Below, one piece after another: positions 1 to 6,652 of a DNA stretch of 37,761 bases. The stretch comes from Bacillota bacterium (GTDB lineage Bacteria > Bacillota > Clostridia > Peptostreptococcales > Anaerovoracaceae), in contig JAFPZZ010000009.1 of NCBI GenBank assembly GCA_017417045.1, forward strand, positions 1-37,761, written 5' to 3'. Positions within the stretch are counted from its first letter, which is position 1; each line of letters begins with the position of its first letter. The notes under the pieces were generated by a model. That model was not told where the DNA came from, ran no database searches, and worked only from the letters and a program-made list of their open reading frames with translations. The translations under genes were made by a program, and so were the position numbers.

Positions 1-977
1 AACTCCATGTCCTGCATGTCGTGATAGTGGTTCTCCAGGGTGCTGCAGACTTCGACGAACTGCTTGAAGGCCTCGGGGAACTTCTCTTCCATCTGGGAGA
101 TGGGCATCGGGGTACGGACGCCTGCTACGACGTCTTCGCCCTGGGCGTTGGTCAGGAACTCGCCCATCAGCTTCTTTTCGCCGGTGGCCGGGTCTCTGGT
201 GAAGGCTACGCCGGTACCGGAGTTCTCATTGAGGTTTCCGAATACCATGGGCATTACGTTGACAGCGGTACCCCAGGAATAGGGGATATCGGTGTCGCGG
301 CGATATCCGTTGGCGCGCGGGTTATCCCAGGAGCGGAATACCGCACGGATGGCTTCCTTGAGCTGGACCACGGGGTCGGAGGGGAAGTCCTCGCCGAGCT
401 GCTTCTTGTACTCGGCCTTGAACTGCTCAGCGAGCTCCTTGAGGTCGGCTGCGGTGAGCTCTACGTCGTAGGTGACGCCCTTCTTTTCCTTCATGGCGTC
501 GATGAGCTGCTCGAAGTATTTCTTGCCTACTTCCATAACTACATCAGAGAACATCTGGATGAAGCGGCGATAGGAGTCGTATACGAAGCGCTCGAACTTG
601 GGATCGGGGTTTCCTGCGATCATGGCGGCGACTACGTCGTCGTTGAGACCGAGGTTGAGGATGGTGTCCATCATTCCCGGCATGGACGCTCTCGCGCCGG
701 AACGGACGGAAACGAGGAGAGGATTCTTGAGATCTCCGAACTTCTTGCCGTTGATCTGCTCCATGATGTCGACATTCTTCATGATCTCTGCCATGATCTC
801 GTCGTTGATCTGACGGCCGTCCTCGTAGTACTGGGTGCAGGCTTCGGTGGTGATGGTGAAGCCCTGGGGAACGGGCAGGCCGATGTTGCTCATCTCAGCG
901 AGGTTCGCGCCCTTTCCGCCGAGGAGCTCTCTCATGCTCGCGTTTCCTTCAGAAAACAGGTATACGTACTTTTTCAT
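1..977 (-). CDS. ppdK: pyruvate, phosphate dikinase, N-terminal part (cut by window edge)
   Basis: The minus strand encodes the first 325 residues of pyruvate, phosphate dikinase, which interconverts pyruvate, ATP and phosphate with phosphoenolpyruvate, AMP and pyrophosphate in central carbon metabolism of anaerobes. The translation begins MKKYVYLFSEG and shows the ATP-grasp nucleotide-binding features of the family: GGKGANLAEM near residues 20-29, LPVPQGFTITT just after it, then SVRSGARASMPGMMDT and NENSGTGVAFTRDP. The start at 977 is supported by AAAGGAG at 984-990 on the minus strand. The open frame runs off the left edge, so the phosphohistidine and PEP-binding domains (full family length is about 870-880 residues) lie outside the window. 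It is divergent from the M20 amidohydrolase gene at 1308. Family assignment is very secure. Confidence 0.96.
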   Translation of the reverse strand, partial: MKKYVYLFSEGNASMRELLGGKGANLAEMSNIGLPVPQGFTITTEACTQYYEDGRQINDEIMAEIMKNVDIMEQINGKKFGDLKNPLLVSVRSGARASMPGMMDTILNLGLNDDVVAAMIAGNPDPKFERFVYDSYRRFIQMFSDVVMEVGKKYFEQLIDAMKEKKGVTYDVELTAADLKELAEQFKAEYKKQLGEDFPSDPVVQLKEAIRAVFRSWDNPRANGYRRDTDIPYSWGTAVNVMPMVFGNLNENSGTGVAFTRDPATGEKKLMGEFLTNAQGEDVVAGVRTPMPISQMEEKFPEAFKQFVEVCSTLENHYHDMQDME

Positions 978-1055
978 TAAATACTCCTTTCGTATCTGTA
1001 AGGGGTCCGGTCTTTATATGCGCAAAAAACCGAGGTCCCGATTAGTACCCAAGGA

Positions 1056-1084
1056 ATAATAACATATGGGAAGTATGAAAACAA
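1056..1084 (-). promoter_or_regulatory. promoter of ppdK
   Basis: Read on the minus strand: -35 TTGTTT (1084-1079), 17-base spacer, -10 TATTAT (1061-1056) preceded by TGT, an extended -10. The predicted start of transcription near 1049 leaves a leader of about 70 bases before the ppdK start. Inferred from consensus match only. Confidence 0.6.
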
Positions 1085-1253
1085 CAAAAATACGGCGCCC
1101 GGAGGCACAAAAATCGCTGAATTTGCTTGATGTGCGGAAGAAAACAGAGCACCGGGCCCACGGCGCGCCGGCGCCGCGGCGCGGCGTCACACTTATTCCC
1201 CAACAGACTGCGGACCGGCGCTGCTGATCGCGGGATATAGCGAAGAAGTGATA

Positions 1254-1262
1254 TGATATAAT
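1254..1262 (+). promoter_or_regulatory. extended -10 promoter of the amidohydrolase gene
   Basis: TGATATAAT, an extended -10 element (TG at 1254-1255, hexamer 1257-1262), lies about 45 bases before the start at 1308. No good -35 is present at 17 bases. The ribosome binding site CGGAGG follows at about 1295-1300. Confidence 0.5.
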
Positions 1263-1307
1263 GATCGTGAGACAGCGAGCCGGGCAATGTATTTACGGAG
1301 GTAAGGC

Positions 1308-2672
1308 ATGGATACGATCTACTCAGAGATGATGTCGTTCATAGACACGAAGGAAGACTGGATGAGGGAGCGCCGCAGGGACTTCCATAAATTTGCCGAA
1401 GCGGGCTGGCATGAGGTCAGGACCTGCTCGATCATCGCCGATCACCTGATCAGGCTGGGCGTAGATAAAGTCCTTATGGGCAAGGAATGTTTCAAGGCAG
1501 ATGCCAGGATGGGGCTTCCCGATCAGGAAGAGCTCGACCGCGTCTACCAGAGGGCGCTCGAGCAGGGAGCGGTCATGCCCTATGCCGAGAAGTTCAAAGA
1601 CGGATTCACGGCCGTCATAGGCGTCATCGAGACGGGAAGGCCCGGCCCGGTGATAGGCTTTAGACAGGACATAGACGCTCTGGGAGTCTTTGAGGACAAA
1701 AAGCCCGGGCACAAGCCCTGGGAGGGCGGCTACGCGTCCGTGAACGACGGCGAGATGCACGCGTGCGGGCACGACGGCCATGCGACAGTAGGCATGACCG
1801 TCGCGGAGACCCTGATGAAGTTCAAGGACAGGCTCTGCGGAACGGTAAAGATAGTATTCCAGCCTGCCGAGGAGGGAGTGCGCGGAGCCCGCGGCATAGC
1901 GGAATCCGGCATACTTGACGACGTCGACTACATGATAGGCATTCACATGTACGACAGGAACACCGAAGAGGACTATAGCGAAGGCGTACACGCGAACGAA
2001 GAGGCCCGTAAACTCGGGAAACCTCAGATAGGGCTCTGCTACGCAAGGAACATGGCAAACGCCAAGCTCGACGTATACTTTTACGGGAAGGCCGCGCACG
2101 CTGCCCATCAGCAGAAGGGAAACAACGCTTTCCTCGCGGCTCTTACGGCTTCCCAGGCCATATATGCCATACCCAGAACGTCCCTGGGCGACAGCAGGAT
2201 AAACATAGGACAGATAGAGGCGGGATCCGGGCGCAACGTAGTATGCGACCGCGTGAAGATGGTGATGGAGCTCAGGGGCTTCACTCAGCCCGCGCTCGAG
2301 TACAACGAAGCCTACACCAGGAGGATAATAGAGCACGCCGCCGCGATGCACGGCTGCACCTTCGAGATCAAGAATATGGGCGCGACGGCCGCCGTCATGC
2401 TCGACACGCCTGAATTCGTGGACGAGCTAGCCGCGATGGCAAGGGAAAAGCTCGGTCTCATAGTGGCTGGGCCTGCCCCTGGAAGCAACTCCGAGGACTA
2501 CTCCTTCATGGCTCAGCGGGTAGAGGAACACGGAGGCAAGACCTGCTTTTTCCACTGCCTGACGGACTTCCCGGACGTTTTCCATTCCACCGGCTTCGAT
2601 ATAGATGAAACGGATCTTCTGAGCGGAGCCAAGTTCTTCTGCGGAGCCGCGCTGCATCTCATGGGTCTGTAG
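1308..2672 (+). CDS. abgA: M20 amidohydrolase, aminobenzoyl-glutamate hydrolase subunit A-like
   Basis: A 454-residue member of the M20D metallopeptidase family, closest in layout to AbgA, which with AbgB cleaves p-aminobenzoyl-glutamate; related enzymes deacylate N-acyl amino acids or indole conjugates. Visible metal-site motifs are DIDAL (121-125), HACGHDGH (151-158, with the metal-bridging Cys153 and His155) and PAEEG (186-190). Histidines after KAAHAAHQQ and a late EDYSF motif also fit. The length matches AbgA (about 436). The start is fixed by CGGAGGTAAGGC just upstream. The gene stands alone between a divergent ppdK and a terminator, with no AbgB partner in view, so the real substrate is uncertain. 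Family assignment is secure, the exact specificity is inference. Confidence 0.85.
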   Translation: MDTIYSEMMSFIDTKEDWMRERRRDFHKFAEAGWHEVRTCSIIADHLIRLGVDKVLMGKECFKADARMGLPDQEELDRVYQRALEQGAVMPYAEKFKDGFTAVIGVIETGRPGPVIGFRQDIDALGVFEDKKPGHKPWEGGYASVNDGEMHACGHDGHATVGMTVAETLMKFKDRLCGTVKIVFQPAEEGVRGARGIAESGILDDVDYMIGIHMYDRNTEEDYSEGVHANEEARKLGKPQIGLCYARNMANAKLDVYFYGKAAHAAHQQKGNNAFLAALTASQAIYAIPRTSLGDSRINIGQIEAGSGRNVVCDRVKMVMELRGFTQPALEYNEAYTRRIIEHAAAMHGCTFEIKNMGATAAVMLDTPEFVDELAAMAREKLGLIVAGPAPGSNSEDYSFMAQRVEEHGGKTCFFHCLTDFPDVFHSTGFDIDETDLLSGAKFFCGAALHLMGL

Positions 2673-2710
2673 ACCCATGAGGGACGGCGGGTATAGTGAA
2701 GACGCATTTT

Positions 2711-2735
2711 AAAAGGGAGCCGGGGCTCCCTTTTT
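2711..2735. terminator. bidirectional intrinsic terminator
   Basis: A-run, GGGAGC CGGG GCTCCC stem and T-run. The symmetrical A and T tracts let it end both the amidohydrolase transcript (plus) and the methyltransferase transcript (minus, stop at 2808). Confidence 0.85.
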
Positions 2736-2807
2736 CATTTCTTTCACAAAGATGACGTCATGCTGACAGTTGCGAAACGCCAGGCGCATAGCGGGCTCTT
2801 TCCCCGC

Positions 2808-3599
2808 CTATTTCTTTCCCGTGAGCAGCATCGAACCCGAGAGGCCCATGAGCCGGCCCTCGAGCTTTCCCACGAACATGCCGCTGCTCGTGTCGATCAG
2901 GCGGACGTCCTCGTAGCCCATGTCCCTCAGCTTTCTGACGAAGGACTCCATATCCCCGTATTTGAACGTCGACATGATATCGTGTATGGCGAAGCTCCCG
3001 CCTTTTTTCAGCGTCCTGAGCGTCTCGAGCAGGATGGCCTGCCTGTCCTTCGAAGGTATATTGTGATAGACGTAGTTGCTCATGACCGCGTCCATGCTCT
3101 CGTCGGGGATATCGAGCTTGAGCGCGTCTCCCCTGCGAAACTCCGTGCGCTCCCCGACTCCCTCGGCCTCGGCGTTGTTCTCGCAGAGCTGTTTGCTGAA
3201 AGAGGCGTACTCCTTGCCCCAGCGGTCTATGCCCAGGACCTTTGCGCCCGGATTGCGCTTCGCCGCGGCTATCGCCAGCGCGCCGCTGCCGCAGCCCACG
3301 TCCAGGCCTATGCCGCCTTCGGGTATGTCCACGTACGAAGCCACTCCCTCTATGATATATTTCGCGATCTTTCTGCTGCCCTCGTACGAAAACGTACGGT
3401 AGAGCCATAGGCACCACAGCGCGGCCAGCGCGAGTCCTATCCCAAGCAGCGCGAGTATCAGGACGGCCGCGCTTTTCGCAGCCCCTCCGAAAAGCTGTCC
3501 CCGATCCGCTAAAAGCGCCAGCGCGAGGCAGACGGCCGATCCGGCCGCGAAAGACAGCACCATGCCCTTAGGCATCCAGTTTTTATAATCAGTCCTCAT
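2808..3599 (-). CDS. membrane-anchored class I SAM-dependent methyltransferase
   Basis: A 263-residue protein with two hydrophobic segments (about residues 13-31 and 43-66) followed by a cytoplasmic class I methyltransferase fold. The SAM-binding loop GLDVGCGSG is at 98-106, followed by an acidic strand end (LGIDRWG) and a late LKKGGSFAIHDI motif. The product methylated cannot be told from the sequence. I place the start at 3599 because AGAGAGG stands six bases upstream; a TTG at 3623 would add eight residues but has no binding site and lies within a stop-rich repeat. It is the last gene of an apparent operon behind the ZIP transporter and the HMA protein, so a role linked to metal stress or metal chelation is possible but unproven. 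Confidence 0.8.
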   Translation of the reverse strand: MRTDYKNWMPKGMVLSFAAGSAVCLALALLADRGQLFGGAAKSAAVLILALLGIGLALAALWCLWLYRTFSYEGSRKIAKYIIEGVASYVDIPEGGIGLDVGCGSGALAIAAAKRNPGAKVLGIDRWGKEYASFSKQLCENNAEAEGVGERTEFRRGDALKLDIPDESMDAVMSNYVYHNIPSKDRQAILLETLRTLKKGGSFAIHDIMSTFKYGDMESFVRKLRDMGYEDVRLIDTSSGMFVGKLEGRLMGLSGSMLLTGKK

Positions 3600-3615
3600 A
3601 CGTTTCCTCTCTTCT

Positions 3616-3646
3616 GTTATCAATTGTTATCAATTATCAGTTATCA
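3616..3646 (-). repeat. four-fold TGATAA microrepeat at the end of the ZIP gene
   Basis: Four TGATAA units occur on the minus strand (plus-strand TTATCA at 3617-3622, 3627-3632, 3634-3639 and 3641-3646), the first providing the stop codon of the ZIP gene. They place stop codons in more than one frame between the ZIP and methyltransferase genes. Confidence 0.6.
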
Positions 3647-4441
3647 GCCAAGCGCGACGTCCAGCGCCATCATCACCGTAAAGCCCGCCGCGAAGCTTAT
3701 GACTCCGACGTTTGAGTGTGTCCCGGCGGACATCTCGGGTATCAGCTCCTCGACCACCACGTAGACCATGGCCCCGGCCGCGAAGCTCAGAAGATAGGGC
3801 ATCGCGGGTATCACGAGCCCTGCCGCGGCTATCGTGAAGGCTCCGAAAAGCGGCTCGACCGCCCCGGAGAGCACTCCGAGAGCGAAGGCCTTCCACTTGC
3901 CCGTCCCTTCCGCGCGAAGGGGCATCGAGATGATCGCACCCTCGGGGAAGTTCTGTATAGCTATGCCGGCGGCGAGCGCGAGAGCTGCGCCGGGGATTAT
4001 CAGGGCGCTTCCGCTCTTGAGGCCGGCGTAAACGACTCCGACCGCCATGCCCTCGGGTATGTTGTGCATAGTGACGGCCAGGACCATCATAGTAGTCCTC
4101 GCGAGCCTGCTCCTCGGACCCTCGGTCTGGCCTATGTTCCTATGGAGATGCGGTATGACGTCATCCAGAAGCAGCAGGAAGAGTATCCCGGCCCAAAAGC
4201 CAGCGAATGCCGGCGCGAACGAGAGCCTGCCCATATCCGCGCACTGCTCGATCGCAGGGATGATGAGGCTCCACACGGACGCAGCGACCATCACTCCCCC
4301 GGCGAAGCCTGTGAGCGCCCGCTGGACTCCCAGGCTGAGTTCCTTTTTCATGAAGAACACGCAGGCCGCGCCCGCGGAGGTCCCGATGAAGGGTATCAGC
4401 AGGCCTATGAGTATTCCTGCGCTCCCGTAAGCGGCGTTCAT
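3644..4441 (-). CDS. ZIP family divalent metal transporter (ZupT/GufA type)
   Basis: A 265-residue membrane protein with about eight hydrophobic segments, the usual length for bacterial ZIP carriers that import zinc, iron or manganese. The two metal-binding helices are clear: HNIPEG at 126-131 (TM4) and QNFPEG at 163-168 (TM5), and a further acidic EELIPE motif at 231-236. A short His-containing loop (HLH, 98-100) follows TM3. The start codon overlaps the stop of the upstream HMA-domain gene by four bases (ATGA), implying translational coupling. The methyltransferase gene follows after 44 bases. The metal carried is not decided by sequence; a metal-responsive palindrome in the operon leader favours iron or manganese. 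Confidence 0.9.
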   Translation of the reverse strand: MNAAYGSAGILIGLLIPFIGTSAGAACVFFMKKELSLGVQRALTGFAGGVMVAASVWSLIIPAIEQCADMGRLSFAPAFAGFWAGILFLLLLDDVIPHLHRNIGQTEGPRSRLARTTMMVLAVTMHNIPEGMAVGVVYAGLKSGSALIIPGAALALAAGIAIQNFPEGAIISMPLRAEGTGKWKAFALGVLSGAVEPLFGAFTIAAAGLVIPAMPYLLSFAAGAMVYVVVEELIPEMSAGTHSNVGVISFAAGFTVMMALDVALG

Positions 4442-4692
4442 TTTCTGAAGAACAAGCCCCTCTTTTCCTCAGGGACCCCTCTCATGGAGATGAAGCGGTA
4501 GCCCGTGGCATCTATGGCTTTCTTAAGCGCTGCGTCGTCCGCGGGCTCCTCGCTCAAGAACTCGGCCTCAGCCTTCCTGTAAGACGCGCTCACCTTCTTC
4601 GCGTCCGGGAAGGTGTTTCTTATGACGTCGCAGATGTGCGCCTCGCACATGCCGCAGGCCATACCCTCTATCCTTACGATGTTTCTGATCAT
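4438..4692 (-). CDS. small heavy-metal-associated (HMA) domain protein
   Basis: An 84-residue protein of the HMA fold. The metal-binding loop GMACGMCEAH carries Cys13 and Cys16, the CxxC pair that binds copper, zinc or another soft metal in CopZ-like chaperones. The rest of the domain (VSASYRKAEAEFLSEEP, then a helix ending KKAIDATGYRF) fits the betaalphabeta-betaalphabeta layout. AAGGAGAG precedes the start. It is the first gene of the HMA-ZIP-methyltransferase operon and overlaps the ZIP start by four bases. It could hand metal to the transporter's cytosolic side or buffer metal; both are inference. Confidence 0.85.
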   Translation of the reverse strand: MIRNIVRIEGMACGMCEAHICDVIRNTFPDAKKVSASYRKAEAEFLSEEPADDAALKKAIDATGYRFISMRGVPEEKRGLFFRK

Positions 4693-4729
4693 TTGTCTCT
4701 CTCCTTTGCAGTTACTCTTCGCGCGGGCA

Positions 4730-4744
4730 GCGGCAGGCTGCCGC
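4730..4744. repeat. hairpin in the leader of the HMA-ZIP operon
   Basis: A perfect seven-base stem GCGGCAG / CTGCCGC with a one-base centre, lying between the metal-operator candidate and the HMA start. It would form in the transcript leader. Confidence 0.45.
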
Positions 4745-4753
4745 CACTCTGAT

Positions 4754-4771
4754 GGTTAGCTCTAGCTAACC
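4754..4771 (-). promoter_or_regulatory. DtxR/IdeR-like palindromic operator candidate
   Basis: GGTTAGCTCTAGCTAACC is a seven-base inverted repeat (GGTTAGC, four-base centre, GCTAACC). It resembles the published DtxR/IdeR family operator (TTAGG-TTAG-S-CTAA-CCTAA type). It sits in the predicted leader about 50-70 bases after the transcription start and about 60 bases before the HMA start. A related TTAGTTAGC half-site overlaps the promoter -10 at 4822-4830. The same TTAGC-N4-GCTAA core recurs at 35766. Confidence 0.5.
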
Positions 4772-4783
4772 TGCGCGCTTTTT

Positions 4784-4807
4784 AATATGCCGCCGCAGCG
4801 GCATATT
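4784..4807. repeat. perfect 10-base hairpin upstream of the HMA-ZIP operon
   Basis: AATATGCCGC and GCGGCATATT form a perfect ten-base stem around a four-base loop. It lies between the cvpA-like gene and the HMA gene. On the minus strand it is followed by A residues rather than T, so it is not a standard terminator. It could be a leader structure or a weak end signal for the mrp-cvpA transcript. Confidence 0.5.
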
Positions 4808-4828
4808 ATTCATTACCTTGCGCTAACT

Positions 4829-4857
4829 AAGATAACATACTTTTTCAAATGATTCAA
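4829..4857 (-). promoter_or_regulatory. promoter of the HMA-ZIP-methyltransferase operon
   Basis: On the minus strand: -35 TTGAAT (4857-4852), 17-base spacer ending TGT, -10 TATCTT (4834-4829). The sequence TTAGTTAGC immediately overlaps the -10 and start point, consistent with control by a metal-dependent repressor. Confidence 0.5.
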
Positions 4858-4915
4858 GCTCCCTGTATGATGCGCTCAAGGTCCGGCGAGATAGGGGGCC
4901 TGAGCCCCGCGGGGA

Positions 4916-5575
4916 TCAGCCCTTCATCGCGTCCTTTATCATCGGCAGTATGTCCTCGAAGCGTATGGGATCGAGCTCGAGCAGGGTCGACAGCAGCACC
5001 GTCCCCTCCGCGTGTTCATGAAAGAAGCCGAGCTTAAGAGCGTCGAAGGCGGCTATGACGGCCAGTACGAGCACGAAGCCCTCAGCGAAGCCGAAGACGG
5101 CGCCCAGGGTCTTGTTCAGCGTGCTGAGCACGGGGAGGTCCATGACCTTGTCAAGAAGGAACAGGACGATCTTCGTCGCCGCCACGAAGAGTATGAGCAG
5201 GACGAGGAAGACTATCACCCTTACCAGAGGCTGCATTATCCCCATGGCCGCAGCCGTGATCTTTTCCGCCGCTGCCTGGGTGAGCTCCGCGGTGTCTATC
5301 CCGAGCCTGTCAAGGCCGACCTCGCCTATCACAGGCAGGGTCACACTCATTGACGAGAAGTCTATGCTCTTGGCTATATCCTCGCTGAGACTTGGGAACA
5401 GTATGCCCGTGACCCGCTCCGCCCACTGTCCGGAAAAAACGTAAGCGAAATAGACGGAAGCCGCCGTGGCCGCTAGCCCCATGAGGCTCTTTATCAGGCC
5501 GCGGAAATATCCGATCAGCGCGAACAGCAGTATGACGCCCGCTATGATGAGGTCGGTCGCGAGTGGCCCGCTCAT
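4916..5575 (-). CDS. CvpA family membrane protein
   Basis: A 219-residue integral membrane protein with four main hydrophobic segments (about residues 8-24, 29-47, 117-142, 157-181). The opening TDLIIAGVILLFALIGYFRGL is the hallmark of CvpA/colicin V production proteins: a first helix followed by a G-x-x-R-G-L turn. CvpA proteins are linked to envelope stress and colicin V export in Escherichia coli, but their biochemical role is not settled. The gene begins three bases after the mrp stop and probably shares its transcript. No independent ribosome binding site is obvious, suggesting coupling to mrp translation. Confidence 0.82.
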   Translation of the reverse strand: MSGPLATDLIIAGVILLFALIGYFRGLIKSLMGLAATAASVYFAYVFSGQWAERVTGILFPSLSEDIAKSIDFSSMSVTLPVIGEVGLDRLGIDTAELTQAAAEKITAAAMGIMQPLVRVIVFLVLLILFVAATKIVLFLLDKVMDLPVLSTLNKTLGAVFGFAEGFVLVLAVIAAFDALKLGFFHEHAEGTVLLSTLLELDPIRFEDILPMIKDAMKG

Positions 5576-5578
5576 CTT

Positions 5579-6421
5579 TTAAAACGCGAAATGGCCCGCT
5601 ATCCTGAGGGCCGCTATGACATCGGTCAGCTCGGAGGTCTCGATGTCCATCACCCTTCCGGAGTCGCACTTCTCAGCGAAGGACGGATCGAGCGGAAGGC
5701 GCGCGGTCTTGAGTATGTCGTACTCGGCCGCGAGCTCCTCGAGCCTGCTCTTTCCGAAGATAAAGTGCTCGCTGCCGCAGTCGGGGCACTTGAAGTAGGA
5801 CATGTTCTCGACTATCCCGAGCACGGGTATATCCATCAGGCCGGCCATCTTGACGGCCTTGCCGACTATCATCCCGACTAGGTCCTGCGGCGAGGTGACG
5901 ACTATGATGCCGTCGACCGGCAGGGACTGGAACACCGTGAGGGGCACGTCGCCCGTTCCCGGCGGCATGTCGACGAACATGTAGTCCACGTCTCCCCAGA
6001 TCACGTCGCTCCAGAACTGCTTGACTACGCCCGCGATGACGGGACCCCTCCACACCACGGGATCGCTCGCGTCGGGGAGCATGAGGTTGACCGACATGAC
6101 CTTGATGCCGTTCTCGGTCTCTGCGGGTATGATGCCCTCCTCGGTCGCTCCGACTATGCCGCTGAGCCCGAACATCTTGGGGATCGACGGGCCTGTCACG
6201 TCGGCGTCGAGTATCGCGGTCTTCTTGCCGCTCTCAGCCATTGCGCATGCCAGCAGCGAGGTGACGAGGGACTTTCCCACGCCGCCCTTTCCGCTCACTA
6301 CGCCTATGACCTTTCCTATCTTAGAATCCTTATTCGCAGGCTCGAGAAAACTCTCGGGCGCCGTTCTCTCGGAGCAGTTCTCTCCGCAGCTGCTGCAGTT
6401 GTGATCACAATTCTGTGCCAT
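5579..6421 (-). CDS. mrp: Mrp/NBP35-type Fe-S cluster carrier ATPase
   Basis: A 280-residue P-loop ATPase of the Mrp/ApbC/NBP35 family, which carries and transfers Fe-S clusters to target apoproteins in the cytoplasm. The deviant Walker A GKGGVGKS is at 44-51, DMPPGTGD at about 151-158, and the cluster-binding CPDC motif is at 212-215. An N-terminal four-cysteine motif (Cys5, Cys9, Cys12, Cys16) matches the NBP35-like extension. The start at 6421 is set by CAGGAGG five to six bases upstream; longer reading in the same frame runs into the divergent hdrB gene and is spurious. Its position back to back with an operon encoding many Fe-S clusters makes a maturation role there plausible, but this is inference. 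Confidence 0.93.
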   Translation of the reverse strand: MAQNCDHNCSSCGENCSERTAPESFLEPANKDSKIGKVIGVVSGKGGVGKSLVTSLLACAMAESGKKTAILDADVTGPSIPKMFGLSGIVGATEEGIIPAETENGIKVMSVNLMLPDASDPVVWRGPVIAGVVKQFWSDVIWGDVDYMFVDMPPGTGDVPLTVFQSLPVDGIIVVTSPQDLVGMIVGKAVKMAGLMDIPVLGIVENMSYFKCPDCGSEHFIFGKSRLEELAAEYDILKTARLPLDPSFAEKCDSGRVMDIETSELTDVIAALRIAGHFAF

Positions 6422-6479
6422 TATATCCTCCTGTGCATATATGCGCGCGCCTTCAGGGCTCCGCGCGTGTTTCCCGGAC

Positions 6480-6488
6480 ATTATAACA
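6480..6488 (-). promoter_or_regulatory. extended -10 promoter of mrp-cvpA
   Basis: On the minus strand TGTTATAAT (6488-6480) is a perfect extended -10. No clear -35 is found at 17 bases. The leader to the mrp start would be about 50 bases. Confidence 0.55.
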
Positions 6489-6542
6489 TATATAACGGCG
6501 TTTCCCATAAAAATATATGATGAAGAATAAACCACCTTTGTG

Positions 6543-6571
6543 TTGAAAAAACAAGCGATTAAGGGTATCAT
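6543..6571 (+). promoter_or_regulatory. promoter of the hdr-flx-frd operon
   Basis: -35 TTGAAA (6543-6548), exactly 17 bases, -10 TATCAT (6566-6571). Transcription would begin near 6578, leaving a leader of about 75 bases before hdrB. The -10 lies inside the palindrome annotated next. Confidence 0.65.
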
Positions 6572-6577
6572 GATACC
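6564..6577. promoter_or_regulatory. perfect palindrome over the hdr promoter -10 (operator candidate)
   Basis: GGTATCATGATACC is a perfect 14-base palindrome that contains the -10 hexamer and reaches the start point. A protein bound here would block RNA polymerase. I see no second copy in the window and no regulator gene beside it. The family of the regulator is unknown. Confidence 0.55.
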
Positions 6578-6598
6578 AATAGTTGAAGTCGCCCGAGG

Positions 6599-6618
6599 CG
6601 CCCCTTCTGGGGTGTTTT
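6599..6618 (+). promoter_or_regulatory. possible weak attenuator hairpin in the hdr leader
   Basis: CGCCCC TTCT GGGGTG (one G-U pair) followed by TTTT, within the transcribed leader about 20 bases after the predicted start point. The stem is only six pairs and the T-run short, so it may be no more than a leader structure. Confidence 0.3.
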
Positions 6619-6652
6619 GGTGCGTGTTTTCTATCGAAAGGAGCCATATTAG

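Larger units (their letters stand above)
978..1307. other. divergent intergenic region, ppdK / amidohydrolase
   Basis: This 330-base stretch holds no gene I can support. It contains two divergent promoters (annotated separately) and, between them at about 1158-1190, a block of almost pure G and C made of overlapping short palindromes such as GGCGCGCC and CCGCGG. Short reading frames here lack ribosome binding sites and resemble no family I know. Confidence 0.6.

Noticed and set aside
21..980. A 319-codon plus-strand frame at the left edge
   Set aside because: It is antisense to ppdK, whose translation on the minus strand is unmistakable.
1158..1190. GC-rich palindromes between ppdK and the amidohydrolase as a terminator
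   Set aside because: The genes are divergent, so no transcript needs to end there, and no T-run follows.
6538..6555. A Rex-like site (TTGTG...ACAA) near the hdr -35
   Set aside because: The arms match only TTGT and ACAA and the spacing is one base short of the 18-base Rex operator; not convincing.
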